Positions 8,080 to 17,700 of a stretch of 64,000 nucleotides of DNA are shown one piece after another (within the stretch, counting starts at the first letter, position 1; the number at the start of each line of letters is the position of its first letter). The stretch is from NCBI RefSeq assembly GCF_032380675.1, contig NZ_JAWDIX010000001.1, forward strand, positions 1,178,001 to 1,242,000, written 5' to 3'. This DNA is from Anaerolentibacter hominis. Its GTDB lineage: Bacteria > Bacillota > Clostridia > Lachnospirales > Lachnospiraceae. The notes beneath the pieces were generated by a model. The model was not told where the DNA came from, made no database searches, and saw nothing but the letters and a program-made list of their open reading frames with translations. Made by a program: the position numbers and the translations under genes.

Positions 8080-8111
8080 GGCTATGCCGCGTTGCGGCGT
8101 AGCCTTTTTTT
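8080..8111 (+). terminator. Riboswitch-controlled terminator before thiW
   Basis: An 11-bp stem (GGCTATGCCGC with GCGGCGTAGCC), a 3-base loop and seven Ts lie between the TPP aptamer and thiW. This is the expected expression platform. Confidence 0.9.
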
Positions 8112-8193
8112 ATTACATAGGAAAGTTCCGGAAATTCTAAGATGACAGGAACTGCATGATCCGATCGGCAAAAAGAGATGGAGGAAAAGAAAA

Positions 8194-8706
8194 ATGAAAA
8201 AAACAGACATCAAGAAACTGGCTCTGGCGGGTATTCTGGCAGCGGTTGCGGTAGTATGTTCACCGCTCAGCATTCCTGTGGGAGCTTCCAAATGTTTTCC
8301 GGTCCAGCATTTTGTCAACGTAATGTGCGGCGTGTTTTTGGGACCCTGGTACGGCTTTGGAGCAGCCTTTGTTACCAGCCTGATCCGTAATCTTATGGGA
8401 ACGGGAACCCTGCTTGCCTTTCCCGGCAGCATGTTCGGAGCGCTGCTGTGCGGGTATCTGTACCGTCTGACGAAGAAAATTCCGTTCGCATGCATCGGCG
8501 AGCTTGTGGGAACCAGTATAATCGGTGCGCTGGCAGCCTATCCGGTAGCCAGTCTTGTGATGGGAAAAGAGGCTGCGCTGTTTGCCTATGTAATTCCATT
8601 TCTGGTGAGCAGCCTGGGCGGAACCATCATTGCGGCGGCTGTCATCGTCATCCTGAGCAGGGCCGGCGTGATGAAGATGTTAAAAAAAGAAGATAATGCG
8701 GGCTGA
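8194..8706 (+). CDS. thiW: ThiW, ECF-transporter S component for a thiamine precursor
   Basis: The 170-residue integral membrane protein has about five helices. It carries family-typical segments such as GASKCFPVQHFVN and RNLMGTGTLLAFPGSMFGA. ThiW proteins are the substrate-binding components of energy-coupling-factor transporters, thought to take up the thiazole moiety of thiamine. The shared ECF energising module is not in this window, and no thiM or thiE follows, so the salvage enzymes must be elsewhere. Placement behind a TPP riboswitch strongly supports the call. Confidence 0.93.
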   Translation: MKKTDIKKLALAGILAAVAVVCSPLSIPVGASKCFPVQHFVNVMCGVFLGPWYGFGAAFVTSLIRNLMGTGTLLAFPGSMFGALLCGYLYRLTKKIPFACIGELVGTSIIGALAAYPVASLVMGKEAALFAYVIPFLVSSLGGTIIAAAVIVILSRAGVMKMLKKEDNAG

Positions 8707-8961
8707 AACCTGCATATCCATGTAATACTGCGGCCGATATGCATATTACCGCGCAGTTCTGGAAATTTTAAGGAAAAAGCATGGATGAAGCTGTTGTTGA
8801 CGGGTCTGTTGTACATGGACTTGGTTTACCCTGCTTTACCCACTCTTAACTTTACTTTGCTTGACATACTATTTATAATGTAAGCAGAAAATGGTAATAA
8901 GAGACACCGGAGAAATAAACGGGAAAGGCATGGATATACGTGCTTCGGAAATGGAGATAAA

Positions 8962-10215
8962 ATGAAAAAGAAAATGCTGAAAAAATATGCGAAACTGATT
9001 GTTCGGGTTGGAGCAAATGTACAAAAGGGTCAGGGAGTTATGATCGATGCCGCCACCGACCAGAAGGATCTGGTGGCCTGTATCACGGAGGAAGCCTACA
9101 AAGCCGGAGCAGCCTGGGTCTTAGTTGACTGGGGCTGCCAGGAAATTACTAAACTGGTTTATCAGTATGAGACGACCGAACAGCTGTCACTTGTACCGAA
9201 GTGGAGAGAAGAGAAATATAAGATGCAGGTGGAAGAACTTCCCTGCCGGATTCACATTGTCTCCGAAGATCCCGATGGCTTGAACGGACTCGATCAGGAG
9301 AAGCTTCAGAAGGCTTCTGTCAGCCGCCACAGTGTGCTGAAACCTTATATAGATGCGCTGGAAAACCGGTATCAGTGGGTGATCGCCGCAGCGCCTTCCA
9401 AGGCCTGGGCAAAGAAAGTATATCCTGGTGTGCCCACCAAAAAGGCCGTTACCCTGCTGTGGGAGGAGATTTTCAAAGCGGTTCATTTGACTCCGGACAA
9501 CGATCCGGTAAAGGCATGGAAGAAGCACAATGAGAACTTTAAAGAACGGTGCGAATGGCTGAATAACATGGATTTTGAGTCTATTTCCTATAAAAGTAAA
9601 AATGGAACGGACTTTACGGTATGGATGATCCCCGGCGCCAGATGGATGGGTGGCGGAGAGAATACGATGGGCGGGCAGTATTTTAATCCCAACATGCCTA
9701 CCGAAGAGATCTTTACCACGCCTATGCGGGGAAGAGCCGAGGGTAAAGTGGTCGCCACGAAGCCCCTGTCCTATCAGGGACAGTTGATTGAAGACTTTTC
9801 AATGACCTTTGAAAACGGCCGTGTTGTGAAGGCGAAAGCGAAGAAAGGAGAGGCAGCGTTAAAGACCATGCTATCTATGGACGAGGGCGCGTCCATGCTG
9901 GGGGAGGTTGCCCTGGTTCCTCACGATTCTCCGATATCCAATTCCGGCGTGATGTTCTATGAGACTCTGTTTGATGAAAATGCCAGCTGCCATCTGGCGG
10001 TAGGACGGGGCTTTTCCAATGTGCTGCCGGATTATGAGACGTTGAATAAGGAGCAGCAGGGGGAGAAGGGTATTAATGACTCCATGATCCATGTTGATTT
10101 TATGATCGGAAGCAGGGATATGGAGATCACCGGACACACGAAGGACGGGATTGATGTACCCATATTCAAGAAAGGAAACTGGGCGTTTTCACCCAGAAAA
10201 AAGGCGGCAAAGTAA
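8962..10215 (+). CDS. ampS: Aminopeptidase, peptidase family M29
   Basis: This 417-residue protein is a full-length M29 metallo-aminopeptidase. Metal-binding and catalytic regions are visible in GGENTMGGQYFNPNMPTEE, the GEVALVPHDSPIS block, SGVMFYETLFDENAS with its Glu, and the late HVDFMIGS segment. It removes N-terminal residues from cytoplasmic peptides. The ATG follows a weak purine stretch. A TATAAT at 8874-8879 is a possible -10. The stop codon overlaps the start of the next gene (TAATG), so the unknown protein downstream is translationally coupled. Confidence 0.93.
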   Translation: MKKKMLKKYAKLIVRVGANVQKGQGVMIDAATDQKDLVACITEEAYKAGAAWVLVDWGCQEITKLVYQYETTEQLSLVPKWREEKYKMQVEELPCRIHIVSEDPDGLNGLDQEKLQKASVSRHSVLKPYIDALENRYQWVIAAAPSKAWAKKVYPGVPTKKAVTLLWEEIFKAVHLTPDNDPVKAWKKHNENFKERCEWLNNMDFESISYKSKNGTDFTVWMIPGARWMGGGENTMGGQYFNPNMPTEEIFTTPMRGRAEGKVVATKPLSYQGQLIEDFSMTFENGRVVKAKAKKGEAALKTMLSMDEGASMLGEVALVPHDSPISNSGVMFYETLFDENASCHLAVGRGFSNVLPDYETLNKEQQGEKGINDSMIHVDFMIGSRDMEITGHTKDGIDVPIFKKGNWAFSPRKKAAK

Positions 10216-10715
10216 TGCAGCATCCGCCCGGCGCAGAGTTTTCGCTGTCTCAGGATGAATTTGAAAGAAAAAAGCCCCTCTTCGTTGACAATATACTGAC
10301 CGGTATGGACAGGTATTTCTATCGGATTCTGGAGGGACTGGAACCGGAATTTGAGCAGTTTGCAGATATCCTGACAGAGTGGGAGAAGGAAGGGGCGGCA
10401 TATGGAGATTTTTATTATCCCCGGCTGCCGGAAGAAATCAGGATGAGAGTAAAGAAAAGCCTGGCGGAGCCGGCGTGTCTGAGCCGTATGGAACCGTTTT
10501 TTGATCCTGAAAAGCTCTACTATATGCTCACACCGGATATCAGAAAGCTTCTCGTTACGCTCAGTTACCGGGAAATAGTATTCTCCACCTTTTATTTTCC
10601 GGAGAGCAGGCTGACTCTCTGGAGCAGCTATGCGGGAAAATGGGTCCTGTTTTCCGACGATCGTATCCGGCTTCAAAGGGCCTGCTGGCAGTTTGAAACA
10701 ATTAGAAATAATTAG
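10215..10715 (+). CDS. Protein of unknown function coupled to the M29 aminopeptidase
   Basis: I do not recognise the family of this 166-residue protein. It has no signal peptide or membrane segment and is rich in aromatic and charged residues (for example YGDFYYPRLPEEIR and FDPEKLYYMLTPDIRK), so it is probably a soluble, mainly helical protein. Its ATG overlaps the aminopeptidase stop codon, and an intrinsic terminator follows, which makes it part of that two-gene unit. Real coding is supported by the overlap, by codon use like its neighbours and by the well-placed terminator. Confidence 0.75.
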   Translation: MQHPPGAEFSLSQDEFERKKPLFVDNILTGMDRYFYRILEGLEPEFEQFADILTEWEKEGAAYGDFYYPRLPEEIRMRVKKSLAEPACLSRMEPFFDPEKLYYMLTPDIRKLLVTLSYREIVFSTFYFPESRLTLWSSYAGKWVLFSDDRIRLQRACWQFETIRNN

Positions 10716-10732
10716 TAAAGTAAAAGAAGCGA

Positions 10733-10768
10733 AACCGCAGATACTAGGATAAGTGTCTGCGGTTTTTT
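10733..10768 (+). terminator. Intrinsic terminator
   Basis: An 11-base arm (AACCGCAGATA) pairs, with one wobble, to TGTCTGCGGTT and is followed by a T run. It closes the aminopeptidase operon. Confidence 0.85.
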
Positions 10769-10904
10769 GGATGCAATAATTGATACAATAATTATAGTAA
10801 GTTTGTAATGGTTTATTCATACAAAGTTAAATCCTATTTCATTGACATAAAAGTTTGAAAAGGACATAATGATACAAGAAAGAGAATGAGAAGGGAAAAG
10901 TGAA

Positions 10905-11945
10905 ATGTACGAGGGGAGAAAAAGGAAAAATAACCTTGTCATAGTGCTTTTGATTTTTTTCTTTGTGGAGACCGCCTTTTTTATTTTTTATGCGTTTCAT
11001 ACACAGAAAGCGCAGAACAGGCTTACGTCAACCCTGGAAGAAACAACGGCAAGTGTGGGTTCTCTGCACGATGAGGCGGAAGATTTAAACAAGCAGAATA
11101 GCGAACTTTCCGGACAGGTTGCACAGCTGACGGACGAGCTTGACAGCATGACCCAGTCGAAAGAAGAGGTTGACGACTATGTTGTACGCCTGAAAGACCA
11201 GGTCAGTGATCTGAAAAAGAGTGTGAATAAGGGCGGAAGTAAAGTACCGGATATCGCGGCGCCGGGATATGAGAGCAAATATCCGTCTCTGTATGCCAGT
11301 GAGATGTACATGCCTAAGGTAGATCGGAGCAAGGTGGTTTATCTTACCTTTGACGACGGCCCTTCCGATCTGACACCGGAGATTCTGGATATTCTGGATG
11401 AGTATAATGTAAAGGCTACATTTTTTGTTATACAGAAGACACAGCAATCCTCTGTGGACGCCTATAATGAGATTGTAAAACGGGGACATTCGCTTGCAAT
11501 TCATACGGCAAGCCATGTGTATACTCAGATTTACGCCTCGGTCAGCGCATATTTGAAGGATTTTAACACAATCTATAATTATCTGGAAGAGAAAACCGGT
11601 GTGAGATGCCGGATCTTCCGTTTCCCGGGCGGCAGCGTGAACTCCTACAATAAGAACTATTATAATGAGCTTATTGATGAGATGGAGCGCAGGGGTTTTG
11701 TTTATTTTGACTGGAATGTAGATTCCGGGGATGCAAGAGGCAAGGCCACCGCGAAAGAAATCAAGAAAAATGTGCTGGATGAAGTACACGGCAAGACCGG
11801 TGCATCCATCGTACTCATGCACGATACCAATGTAAAACAGACAACAGTGGAAGCCTTGCCTGAGATTATTAAAACCTTACAGGATGAAGGATATACGTTC
11901 CGTGTGCTGGATGAAAATGTAAAACCGATTCAGTTCAAACGATGA
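10905..11945 (+). CDS. Membrane-anchored polysaccharide deacetylase (NodB domain)
   Basis: The 346-residue protein has a charged N-terminus, one membrane helix at about residues 11-31, a coiled coil at about 38-107, and a NodB deacetylase domain at about 140-335. The NodB motifs are complete: TFDDGPS, HTASH, RFPGGS, DWNVDSGDA and VLMHDT. It should remove N-acetyl groups from peptidoglycan or another surface glycan on the outer face of the membrane, as in PgdA-type enzymes that give lysozyme resistance. It is a single gene between a terminator and the riboswitch-controlled exchanger. Confidence 0.93.
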   Translation: MYEGRKRKNNLVIVLLIFFFVETAFFIFYAFHTQKAQNRLTSTLEETTASVGSLHDEAEDLNKQNSELSGQVAQLTDELDSMTQSKEEVDDYVVRLKDQVSDLKKSVNKGGSKVPDIAAPGYESKYPSLYASEMYMPKVDRSKVVYLTFDDGPSDLTPEILDILDEYNVKATFFVIQKTQQSSVDAYNEIVKRGHSLAIHTASHVYTQIYASVSAYLKDFNTIYNYLEEKTGVRCRIFRFPGGSVNSYNKNYYNELIDEMERRGFVYFDWNVDSGDARGKATAKEIKKNVLDEVHGKTGASIVLMHDTNVKQTTVEALPEIIKTLQDEGYTFRVLDENVKPIQFKR

Positions 11946-11976
11946 CATCCAGAGCTGCTGTCATTTGGAAATAAGA

Positions 11977-12005
11977 TTGACGAAACTTGTAAAATGTGGT
12001 ATTCT
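11977..12005 (+). promoter_or_regulatory. Probable promoter of the riboswitch-exchanger unit
   Basis: TTGACG and TATTCT are separated by 17 bases, just upstream of the aptamer. Confidence 0.6.
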
Positions 12006-12013
12006 TGTCCACA

Positions 12014-12106
12014 GACAAAAGGGAGTAGTTGCAAGCAGTGCGTCCAACATACCTGGCATGGCCATGGGCGCGCCCCTTTCCGAAATCGGGAGGAACGAGA
12101 CTTTTG
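12014..12106 (+). ncRNA. yybP-ykoY-type (Mn2+) riboswitch aptamer
   Basis: The stretch opens with CAAAAGGGAGTAG, continues with GCGTCCAACATACC, a GC hairpin (GGCATGGCCATG region) and CGAGACTTTTG. These blocks resemble the conserved loops of the yybP-ykoY RNA as I remember it. The ends pair as P1 (CAAAAG at 12016-12021 with CTTTTG at 12101-12106). A terminator that uses the 3' half of P1 follows, and the next gene is a cation exchanger. Other cation-sensing classes are possible. Confidence 0.75.
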
Positions 12107-12140
12107 GTACGGCAGCGTACCGGAGGTTTCGTTCTTTTTT
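12094..12140 (+). terminator. Terminator alternative to riboswitch P1
   Basis: An 18-bp stem including G-U pairs runs from AACGAGAC through GGTACG, a GCAG loop, CGTACC and back to TTTCGTT, followed by CTTTTTT. Its 5' arm contains the 3' strand of P1, so P1 and the terminator exclude each other. Ligand binding should therefore turn the gene on. Confidence 0.85.
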
Positions 12141-12174
12141 CATTTCATCTGTTCAGAAGGGAGAACATCGTACT

Positions 12175-13125
12175 ATGTTAGATCAATTACTGTTGTACAC
12201 TATTTTTATTATCGGGATCATCCTGATCATCAAAGGCGGAGATATGTTTGTGGACGGAGCCGTCTGGATAGCAGATGCGTTTCATATTCCCAAGGTAATC
12301 ATCGGGGCTACGATTGTCAGCCTGGCGACAACATTGCCGGAGCTTTTTGTATCTGCGATTGCAGCCGGTCAGGGCAAAGTTGAGATGGCGATCGGAAACG
12401 CGGTCGGGTCGGTCATTGCCAATACCGGACTGATCATGGCGATCGGCATTTTCTTTTTGCCATCGGTATTTCCAACCAGGAAGATGTGGCCCAAATGTGT
12501 ACTGCTTTTTGCCGCTATCGCAGGACTGCTCGCAGGCAGTATGGGCGGAGCGCTGACGCTTGGAAGCAGCCTGGCTATACTTCTGGTATTTATTCTATTT
12601 CTGTATGAGAACGTGAGAAGTGCAAAAAGGGAAAACAAAAATGCGGCGCAGGAACCGGAGGCGGTTAATAAGAGGGATAAGGCAAAGAATATTCTGGCCC
12701 TTATCATCGGGGCGATCTTTATCGTGGTGGGTTCCCAGATCCTGGTGGATAAGGGCAGCGAGATCGCCAGAAACCTGAATGTACCGGAAAACATCATCGG
12801 CCTGACCGCTATTGCAATCGGAACTTCTCTTCCCGAACTGGTGACGACGATTACGGCAATTATTAAAAAACAGCCGTCTCTGTCGGTGGGAAATATTATC
12901 GGCGCCAATATTATTGATACAACGATGATTCTCCCGATCTGTGCCCTGATCTCCGGCGGTTCCCTTCCGGTAGCGTCTCAGACTGTGACGCTGGATCTGC
13001 CGGTAGCTCTTTTGATTACGGCGATCATCCTGATACCTGCAATGATCCGTCAGAAATTTTCCAGATGGCAGGGCGTTCTGGCCCTGGCGGTTTACATCGG
13101 TTACCTGGGAATCGTATGCTTTTGA
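12175..13125 (+). CDS. Calcium/sodium-type cation antiporter (YrbG/CaCA family), candidate Mn2+ exporter
   Basis: The protein, about 316 residues, has around ten membrane helices arranged as two homologous halves. Each half carries the exchanger alpha-repeat: ATIVSLATTLPELFVS near residue 43 and AIAIGTSLPELVTT in the second half. A charged cytoplasmic loop (RSAKRENKNAAQEPEAVNKR) joins the halves. CaCA proteins exchange Ca2+ or similar ions for Na+ or H+. The start at 12175 is chosen because GAAGGGAG precedes it; the open frame begins upstream only because the leader happens to lack stops. A yybP-ykoY-like element in the leader suggests that the transported or sensed ion is Mn2+. A family 1 repeat begins 3 bases after the stop. 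Confidence 0.9.
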   Translation: MLDQLLLYTIFIIGIILIIKGGDMFVDGAVWIADAFHIPKVIIGATIVSLATTLPELFVSAIAAGQGKVEMAIGNAVGSVIANTGLIMAIGIFFLPSVFPTRKMWPKCVLLFAAIAGLLAGSMGGALTLGSSLAILLVFILFLYENVRSAKRENKNAAQEPEAVNKRDKAKNILALIIGAIFIVVGSQILVDKGSEIARNLNVPENIIGLTAIAIGTSLPELVTTITAIIKKQPSLSVGNIIGANIIDTTMILPICALISGGSLPVASQTVTLDLPVALLITAIILIPAMIRQKFSRWQGVLALAVYIGYLGIVCF

Positions 13126-13128
13126 TTT

Positions 13129-13306
13129 CAAGTACGCCTCGGCGTACTTGCTGCGAGCCGCACGTCATGTTTTGCATGACAAAATACATCTGTGCGGCTC
13201 TGTAATCCTCCGGAGGCTTTATCTTGGAAGGAGACTGGGCTCCCACCATAACGAATTTGTTATTTACTCACCACCTATGGAGGTGGGAGTCTTATCTACT
13301 TTCATG
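13129..13306 (-). repeat. Structured intergenic repeat, family 1, copy B (about 178 bp, full length)
   Basis: This copy has all parts: the terminal palindrome (CAAGTACGCC/GGCGTACTTG), the nested hairpin GCCGCAC...GTGCGGC enclosing a GTCATG/CATGAC stem, the CCTCCGG block, the CTTGG-type hairpin, the ACTCACCACCT/AGGTGGGAGT hairpin and the TCATG end. It starts 3 bases after the exchanger stop and ends next to the promoter of the following gene. Confidence 0.93.
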
Positions 13307-13324
13307 ATAAAAAATGAATATTAG

Positions 13325-13333
13325 TGTTATAAT
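13325..13333 (+). promoter_or_regulatory. Extended -10 promoter of the rubredoxin-like oxidoreductase gene
   Basis: TGTTATAAT (TG, one base, TATAAT) lies 37 bases before the start codon. No good -35 is present; the position where it would fall is at the edge of repeat copy B. Confidence 0.55.
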
Positions 13334-13369
13334 GATAAAAAAGCGATGTATTGGACGAGAGGAGATCCT

Positions 13370-14659
13370 ATGGGAAAATTGGTAAAATGTCTTGTTTGCG
13401 GTGAAATATTTGATGCTGACAAGAATGTATGTCCGGTATGCGGGGCCGGTCCGGAGAGCTTTGTCCCCTATGAGCCGGATGAAAAGGAAGGCATACGCAA
13501 CACAGAAGAAATATTCCTGATTCTGGGAAACGGTGCGGCAGGCGTGAATGCGGCGGAGGAAATCAGAAAAAGGAATGAAACCTGCTCTATTGTCATGGTT
13601 TCCAGTGAAGAGGTTCCCGGCTACAACAGACCGATGCTTACGAAAACACTCTCCCGGCCGATTGATGTTAATCTTCTGCTGATCCATGATGCGAACTGGT
13701 ATGAGAATAACAGGATTATTAATTTGCTGGGGAAGTCTGCCCAGAAAATTGATATAAAAAACCGGGAAGTACAGATGAGCGACGGAACCAGGTTCCGCTA
13801 TGACAAGTGTATCTATGCGCTGGGGGCAAGCTGTTTTGTTCCTCCGTTCCCGGGAGCAGATCTGGACGGCGTTATCGCAATCCGGAATCTGAAGGATGTG
13901 AAACGTGTTCAGGATTTACTTGCTGATGTGACGGATGTGGTGGTAATCGGCGGAGGCGTTCTGGGACTGGAAGCGGCCTGGGAATTGAAGAAAGCAGGAC
14001 GGAATGTAACTGTTCTGGAACAGGAACCCCATATTATGAACCGGCAGCTGGACGAGACGAGCAGCCTGATTCTGGAAGAGCTGGTAAAGAAAGCGGGCAT
14101 CGGACTGATGACAAGCGCCGCTACGGAACTGATCAATGGTGACGGTAAAGTAGGCGGTGTCACGTTAAAGGGCGGACAGTATCTTCCGGCGCAGATGGTG
14201 ATTGTATCCTGCGGCATCCGGGCCAATACACAGGTCGCTGCCGACGCGGGGATTGAGATTAAGAGAGCAGTGGTAGTAAATGACAAGATGGAGACCAGTG
14301 TGCCGGGCATCTATGCCTGCGGAGACTGTGCGGAGTTAGGCGGAATCAATTATGGTATCTGGCCCCAGGCGGTAAATATGGGCAAGACTGCAGGTGCCAA
14401 CGCTGCGGGTGCATCCCTTCACTATCAGCCGGAGGAACCTATGCTGACTTTTCTTGGCATGGATACCAAGCTTTTTGCCATGGGTGATATCGGGAAGAAT
14501 CCGGGGCTGACCTATCGGATCGAGGAAAAGAAGGACGAAGCCGGAACCTATGAAAAGTATTTTTATGTGGAAGACCAGTTGGTGGGAGCGGTTCTCATCG
14601 GAGATCTGAGCAAGATGAGAATGATAATGGATAAAATAAAGTGTTCACACAAAATTTGA
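13370..14659 (+). CDS. FAD/NAD(P)H oxidoreductase with N-terminal rubredoxin-like domain
   Basis: The protein, about 429 residues, starts with a short rubredoxin-like iron site (Cys7, Cys10, Cys21, Cys24; spacing as in rubrerythrin tails). A two-dinucleotide-fold flavoprotein follows: ILGNGAAGVNAAEEI for FAD, VVVIGGGVLGLEAAWELK for NAD(P)H, and GIYACGDCAEL closing the FAD site. Proteins of this type pass electrons from NAD(P)H to rubredoxin, rubrerythrin or flavodiiron proteins in oxygen and peroxide defence of anaerobes. A direct rubrerythrin partner (18698) lies nearby, which is inference. The start at 13370 follows GAGAGGAG; a frame upstream to 13346 is less likely. Confidence 0.9.
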   Translation: MGKLVKCLVCGEIFDADKNVCPVCGAGPESFVPYEPDEKEGIRNTEEIFLILGNGAAGVNAAEEIRKRNETCSIVMVSSEEVPGYNRPMLTKTLSRPIDVNLLLIHDANWYENNRIINLLGKSAQKIDIKNREVQMSDGTRFRYDKCIYALGASCFVPPFPGADLDGVIAIRNLKDVKRVQDLLADVTDVVVIGGGVLGLEAAWELKKAGRNVTVLEQEPHIMNRQLDETSSLILEELVKKAGIGLMTSAATELINGDGKVGGVTLKGGQYLPAQMVIVSCGIRANTQVAADAGIEIKRAVVVNDKMETSVPGIYACGDCAELGGINYGIWPQAVNMGKTAGANAAGASLHYQPEEPMLTFLGMDTKLFAMGDIGKNPGLTYRIEEKKDEAGTYEKYFYVEDQLVGAVLIGDLSKMRMIMDKIKCSHKI

Positions 14660-14689
14660 AATAGTCTGCGCTGATTTATACACATTAGC

Positions 14690-14735
14690 AAGGGTGCCAA
14701 TCTCATCTGTTTTGATGATTTCGGCACCCTTTTCC
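14690..14735 (+). terminator. Terminator after the oxidoreductase gene
   Basis: A 9-bp stem (AAGGGTGCC with GGCACCCTT) and a longer loop that can pair further are followed by TTTT. It lies between convergent genes. Confidence 0.75.
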
Positions 14736-14743
14736 ATTGCAGC

Positions 14744-17700
14744 CTATTTTACGGAGACTTTCGTTTTAAATAGTTTTGTTTTACCATTAATTGTTATTTT
14801 TGTAGTAATCACAGTTGTCCCCGGCTTTTTAGCGTTAATTTTTCCATTTTTGCTCACTGTCGCAACCGCCTTATTGCTTGTGGTGAATTTCTTGACCAGG
14901 TCTGCGTTTAATCCGTTCGTTACCTTAAGGCTTGCGGACTTCCCTTTTTTCAGAGTAAGTGTTTTCTTTACCGATATTTCGTCAAATAATTTAACCACAT
15001 TTTTTCCGGTTGGGACATATGGAAGCAATACATAGTCGGAACAAGAATTGATCTGGATCGTTATCTCTTTCTTTTTATCAATTTTATATTTGTTTTTGTT
15101 TTGTTCCACCAGCTTATTTTTGTTTTCATCATGATAATACAGATAACCTGTCTTACCCGGTTTCCACCCATTATGATCTCCAAGATAAAGTGTTACCTTT
15201 GTATTTTCAGGCAGTTTTCCGTCATGCTGAAAAGATAATATCAGGCTCTTTCCTTTATTCTTTTTGTCAATCAGCTTTGCCATACTCTCATCCTCATTAT
15301 CCGGATGAAGAGCGAGAGCGAGATTGATATCTTTTATTTTTCCTGCTTTTTTAAGGGCCTTTGCCTCAAATTTCCAGGAAAAGTATTTTTGTCCCTGTTC
15401 ATTCACAAAGGTGATTTGAACATCCGTCCCATTCTTTTTAGCAGCCTCAAGCACTTCTTTCGGCAGCTCAATATTCTCAATTGACAGCGCCTCATGATTC
15501 ATAATACTATCCGGAATCGTGACAGATACATCAATTAGAGTTCCCTTTCCGCTGTTCAATTGAACCATTAGTTCTTCTGCCGGCAGGAGTATGTTAAGAA
15601 TGCTGGAACCATCTTCGACTGCATGCAGCAGTTCTTGTTCCGGAAGAATAATGTTAAACCTTGCCGCCTTTTTTTCTATATTCGTTGATGTTATTCCAGC
15701 GGTTACGTTTGTTATTCCTTCCGTAACATTGCCATTACTATCCGTTTTTATCACAGTCTCAATAATTGTACCAGATTCAGGCAGCGTTTGAGTAGTTGTC
15801 TCTGTTTTTCCTTTACCGGATTCCGGATCTGGAATAATCGGATTGAAATTATTACCTCCGCTGTTATTATGATCCGCTTTTTTCAGGCCATCTATAGCTG
15901 CCTGCAGTTCTTGTGCCGCCGCTCTTAAGGCTGCTGCATCACCGGAAGAATTCAAAATCATTTCCGCCTTAATAATGGCAGCCTTCAAATCCGTATAGCT
16001 TTCTGTGGTATATTCGCTATTGTCATTTTTTATTGCCTTAGCCGTGGATATCAGGTTTTTCAGATACTCTTTCTCTTGATTGCTTGATCCGAATACTTCT
16101 ATTTCGGCCAGGCCAGGATTTGTGGTTCCATTGGAAACCCCGGTTATTTCAAATTTCAGGGATTGCATCTCTTTCTCTGTCTCCAGTATAAGTTCATAAG
16201 GTCTGCCATTTTCAGGGAGCGCGCCTACTTCTTTCGTAGTGCCATCGTCAAAGGTAAGCTTTCCAGATGTAATGTTCTGATCCGTGTCCGGTCTGTCATA
16301 GATCACAATTTTTTGTACCTTTTGAGGCGTACTCCACATAAGTTCCACCCAATCGCCTGGACCGTCTGCTACCCACTCCGCATCCGGAAATCCATCTCTT
16401 TTCTTAGAAGCCGAGGCTGTAAAATCCAGTTTTTCCATTGCAGGAATATATCCGGAAGCAATTCCGTCTAAAACCCGGTTGGCTTTATCCTGATTACTTG
16501 AAGCGTTAACTTGCACAGAAGCAGAATAGGTTAAGCTTGTAAAAGACTTCTCCCAGAACACCTCGTCGTATTTAGAAAAGGCAGCAAAAAACAGGTCCTG
16601 ATACTGGGTGGTATAAAGGTTTAAGCTCTGGTCTTTCAAACTGTACCGAAACGGCGCCGGCTGGCGCATCTGATAAGGAACTGTAACGCTGACCCGCTTA
16701 TTCCAGTCCAGGGTTGTAGCTTCTTCTAAAAGATTGGGTTTTGTAAAAGCAACAGAAGCATCAGAATTATTTTCTGGCCAGCGCTGACCTCCGTCCAGAT
16801 TGCTGTCTCCTGCAACGGAATGAATAATACCCTCCCGCAGGGTTGGCGTAAAGAAATAATCCTGTTTCTGCAGCGTTAAAATAGCTTCCCTTACAAATAA
16901 GTTTAAGTAAGCATGGTCGGTATGCATATCATACAAGGAGGTGGAGTAGATATCTGTAGGTCTAAATGCTTTTATTGCATGCATTAAATCCTCAATGAAG
17001 TTTTTTCTGGTATAATCTGCATGTTCTCCTGTATATTCGAAATGGTAATCCTGCTTACCCGTATCCAGGCCATAGGTTTGTGAATTGTCTTCTCTGCTTA
17101 GTATTACCGCATTCTCATCACTGGCTGTATACATCTGATAAATGTGGCTGTCATCCGGCTCCTGTCCGTTACTTCCGATTAGACCTCCATTATCCGCATA
17201 GCCCATGAAAATAATATCACTTGTCTTTACACCAATGTTATTCAACGCAGCAATGCTTTCAGCAATACGTTTCTTTCCTTCATCCGGGCCCTTGTAATCC
17301 CCATTGCCGCTGATCACAACCTTAACTTCATCACCCTTCATTACCGCGTCTCTGATAATCCCGCCGCACATACGCATTTCATCTCCCGGATGAGGTACAA
17401 TAACCATAATTTTGCGTTTTTCCCTGTGTGCCTCCGTTCCATATGCTTTAAATTCAGTAAGACTTGCCGGCGCCTGGGTAAATTCTATCTTCAAAAATCT
17501 TCCTGCTGCTGTAACTTCCTCTCTTTGCACAGCACCGGTATCACTGCCGGAGGAACGATCTACAAGTTCCGTCCAGGTATCCTTATCATCGGAAATAAAT
17601 ATCCGGTATTGCTTAGGATTCGTAGGATCATTGTATTCTAATAAAAACTCAGAAAATTGATATTTTTTCCCATAGTCAATGACAGCAGACTCATTTTCCC

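Noticed and set aside
8861..8879. Perfect TTGACA close to perfect TATAAT before the aminopeptidase gene
   Set aside because: The two boxes are only 7 bases apart, so they cannot form one promoter. The TATAAT may still work with a weaker -35 at 8851.
10032..10820. Open frame of 262 codons on the minus strand
   Set aside because: It spans the end of the aminopeptidase gene, the coupled unknown gene and their terminator, so it cannot be a real unit.
11085..11822. Open frame of 245 codons opposite the polysaccharide deacetylase
   Set aside because: It is fully antisense to a well-supported NodB protein and rich in Ile, Cys and His as shadows often are.
11965..12174. N-terminal extension of about 70 residues on the cation exchanger
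   Set aside because: The extension is the riboswitch and terminator leader read in frame; the true start at 12175 has its own ribosome binding site and begins the first membrane helix.
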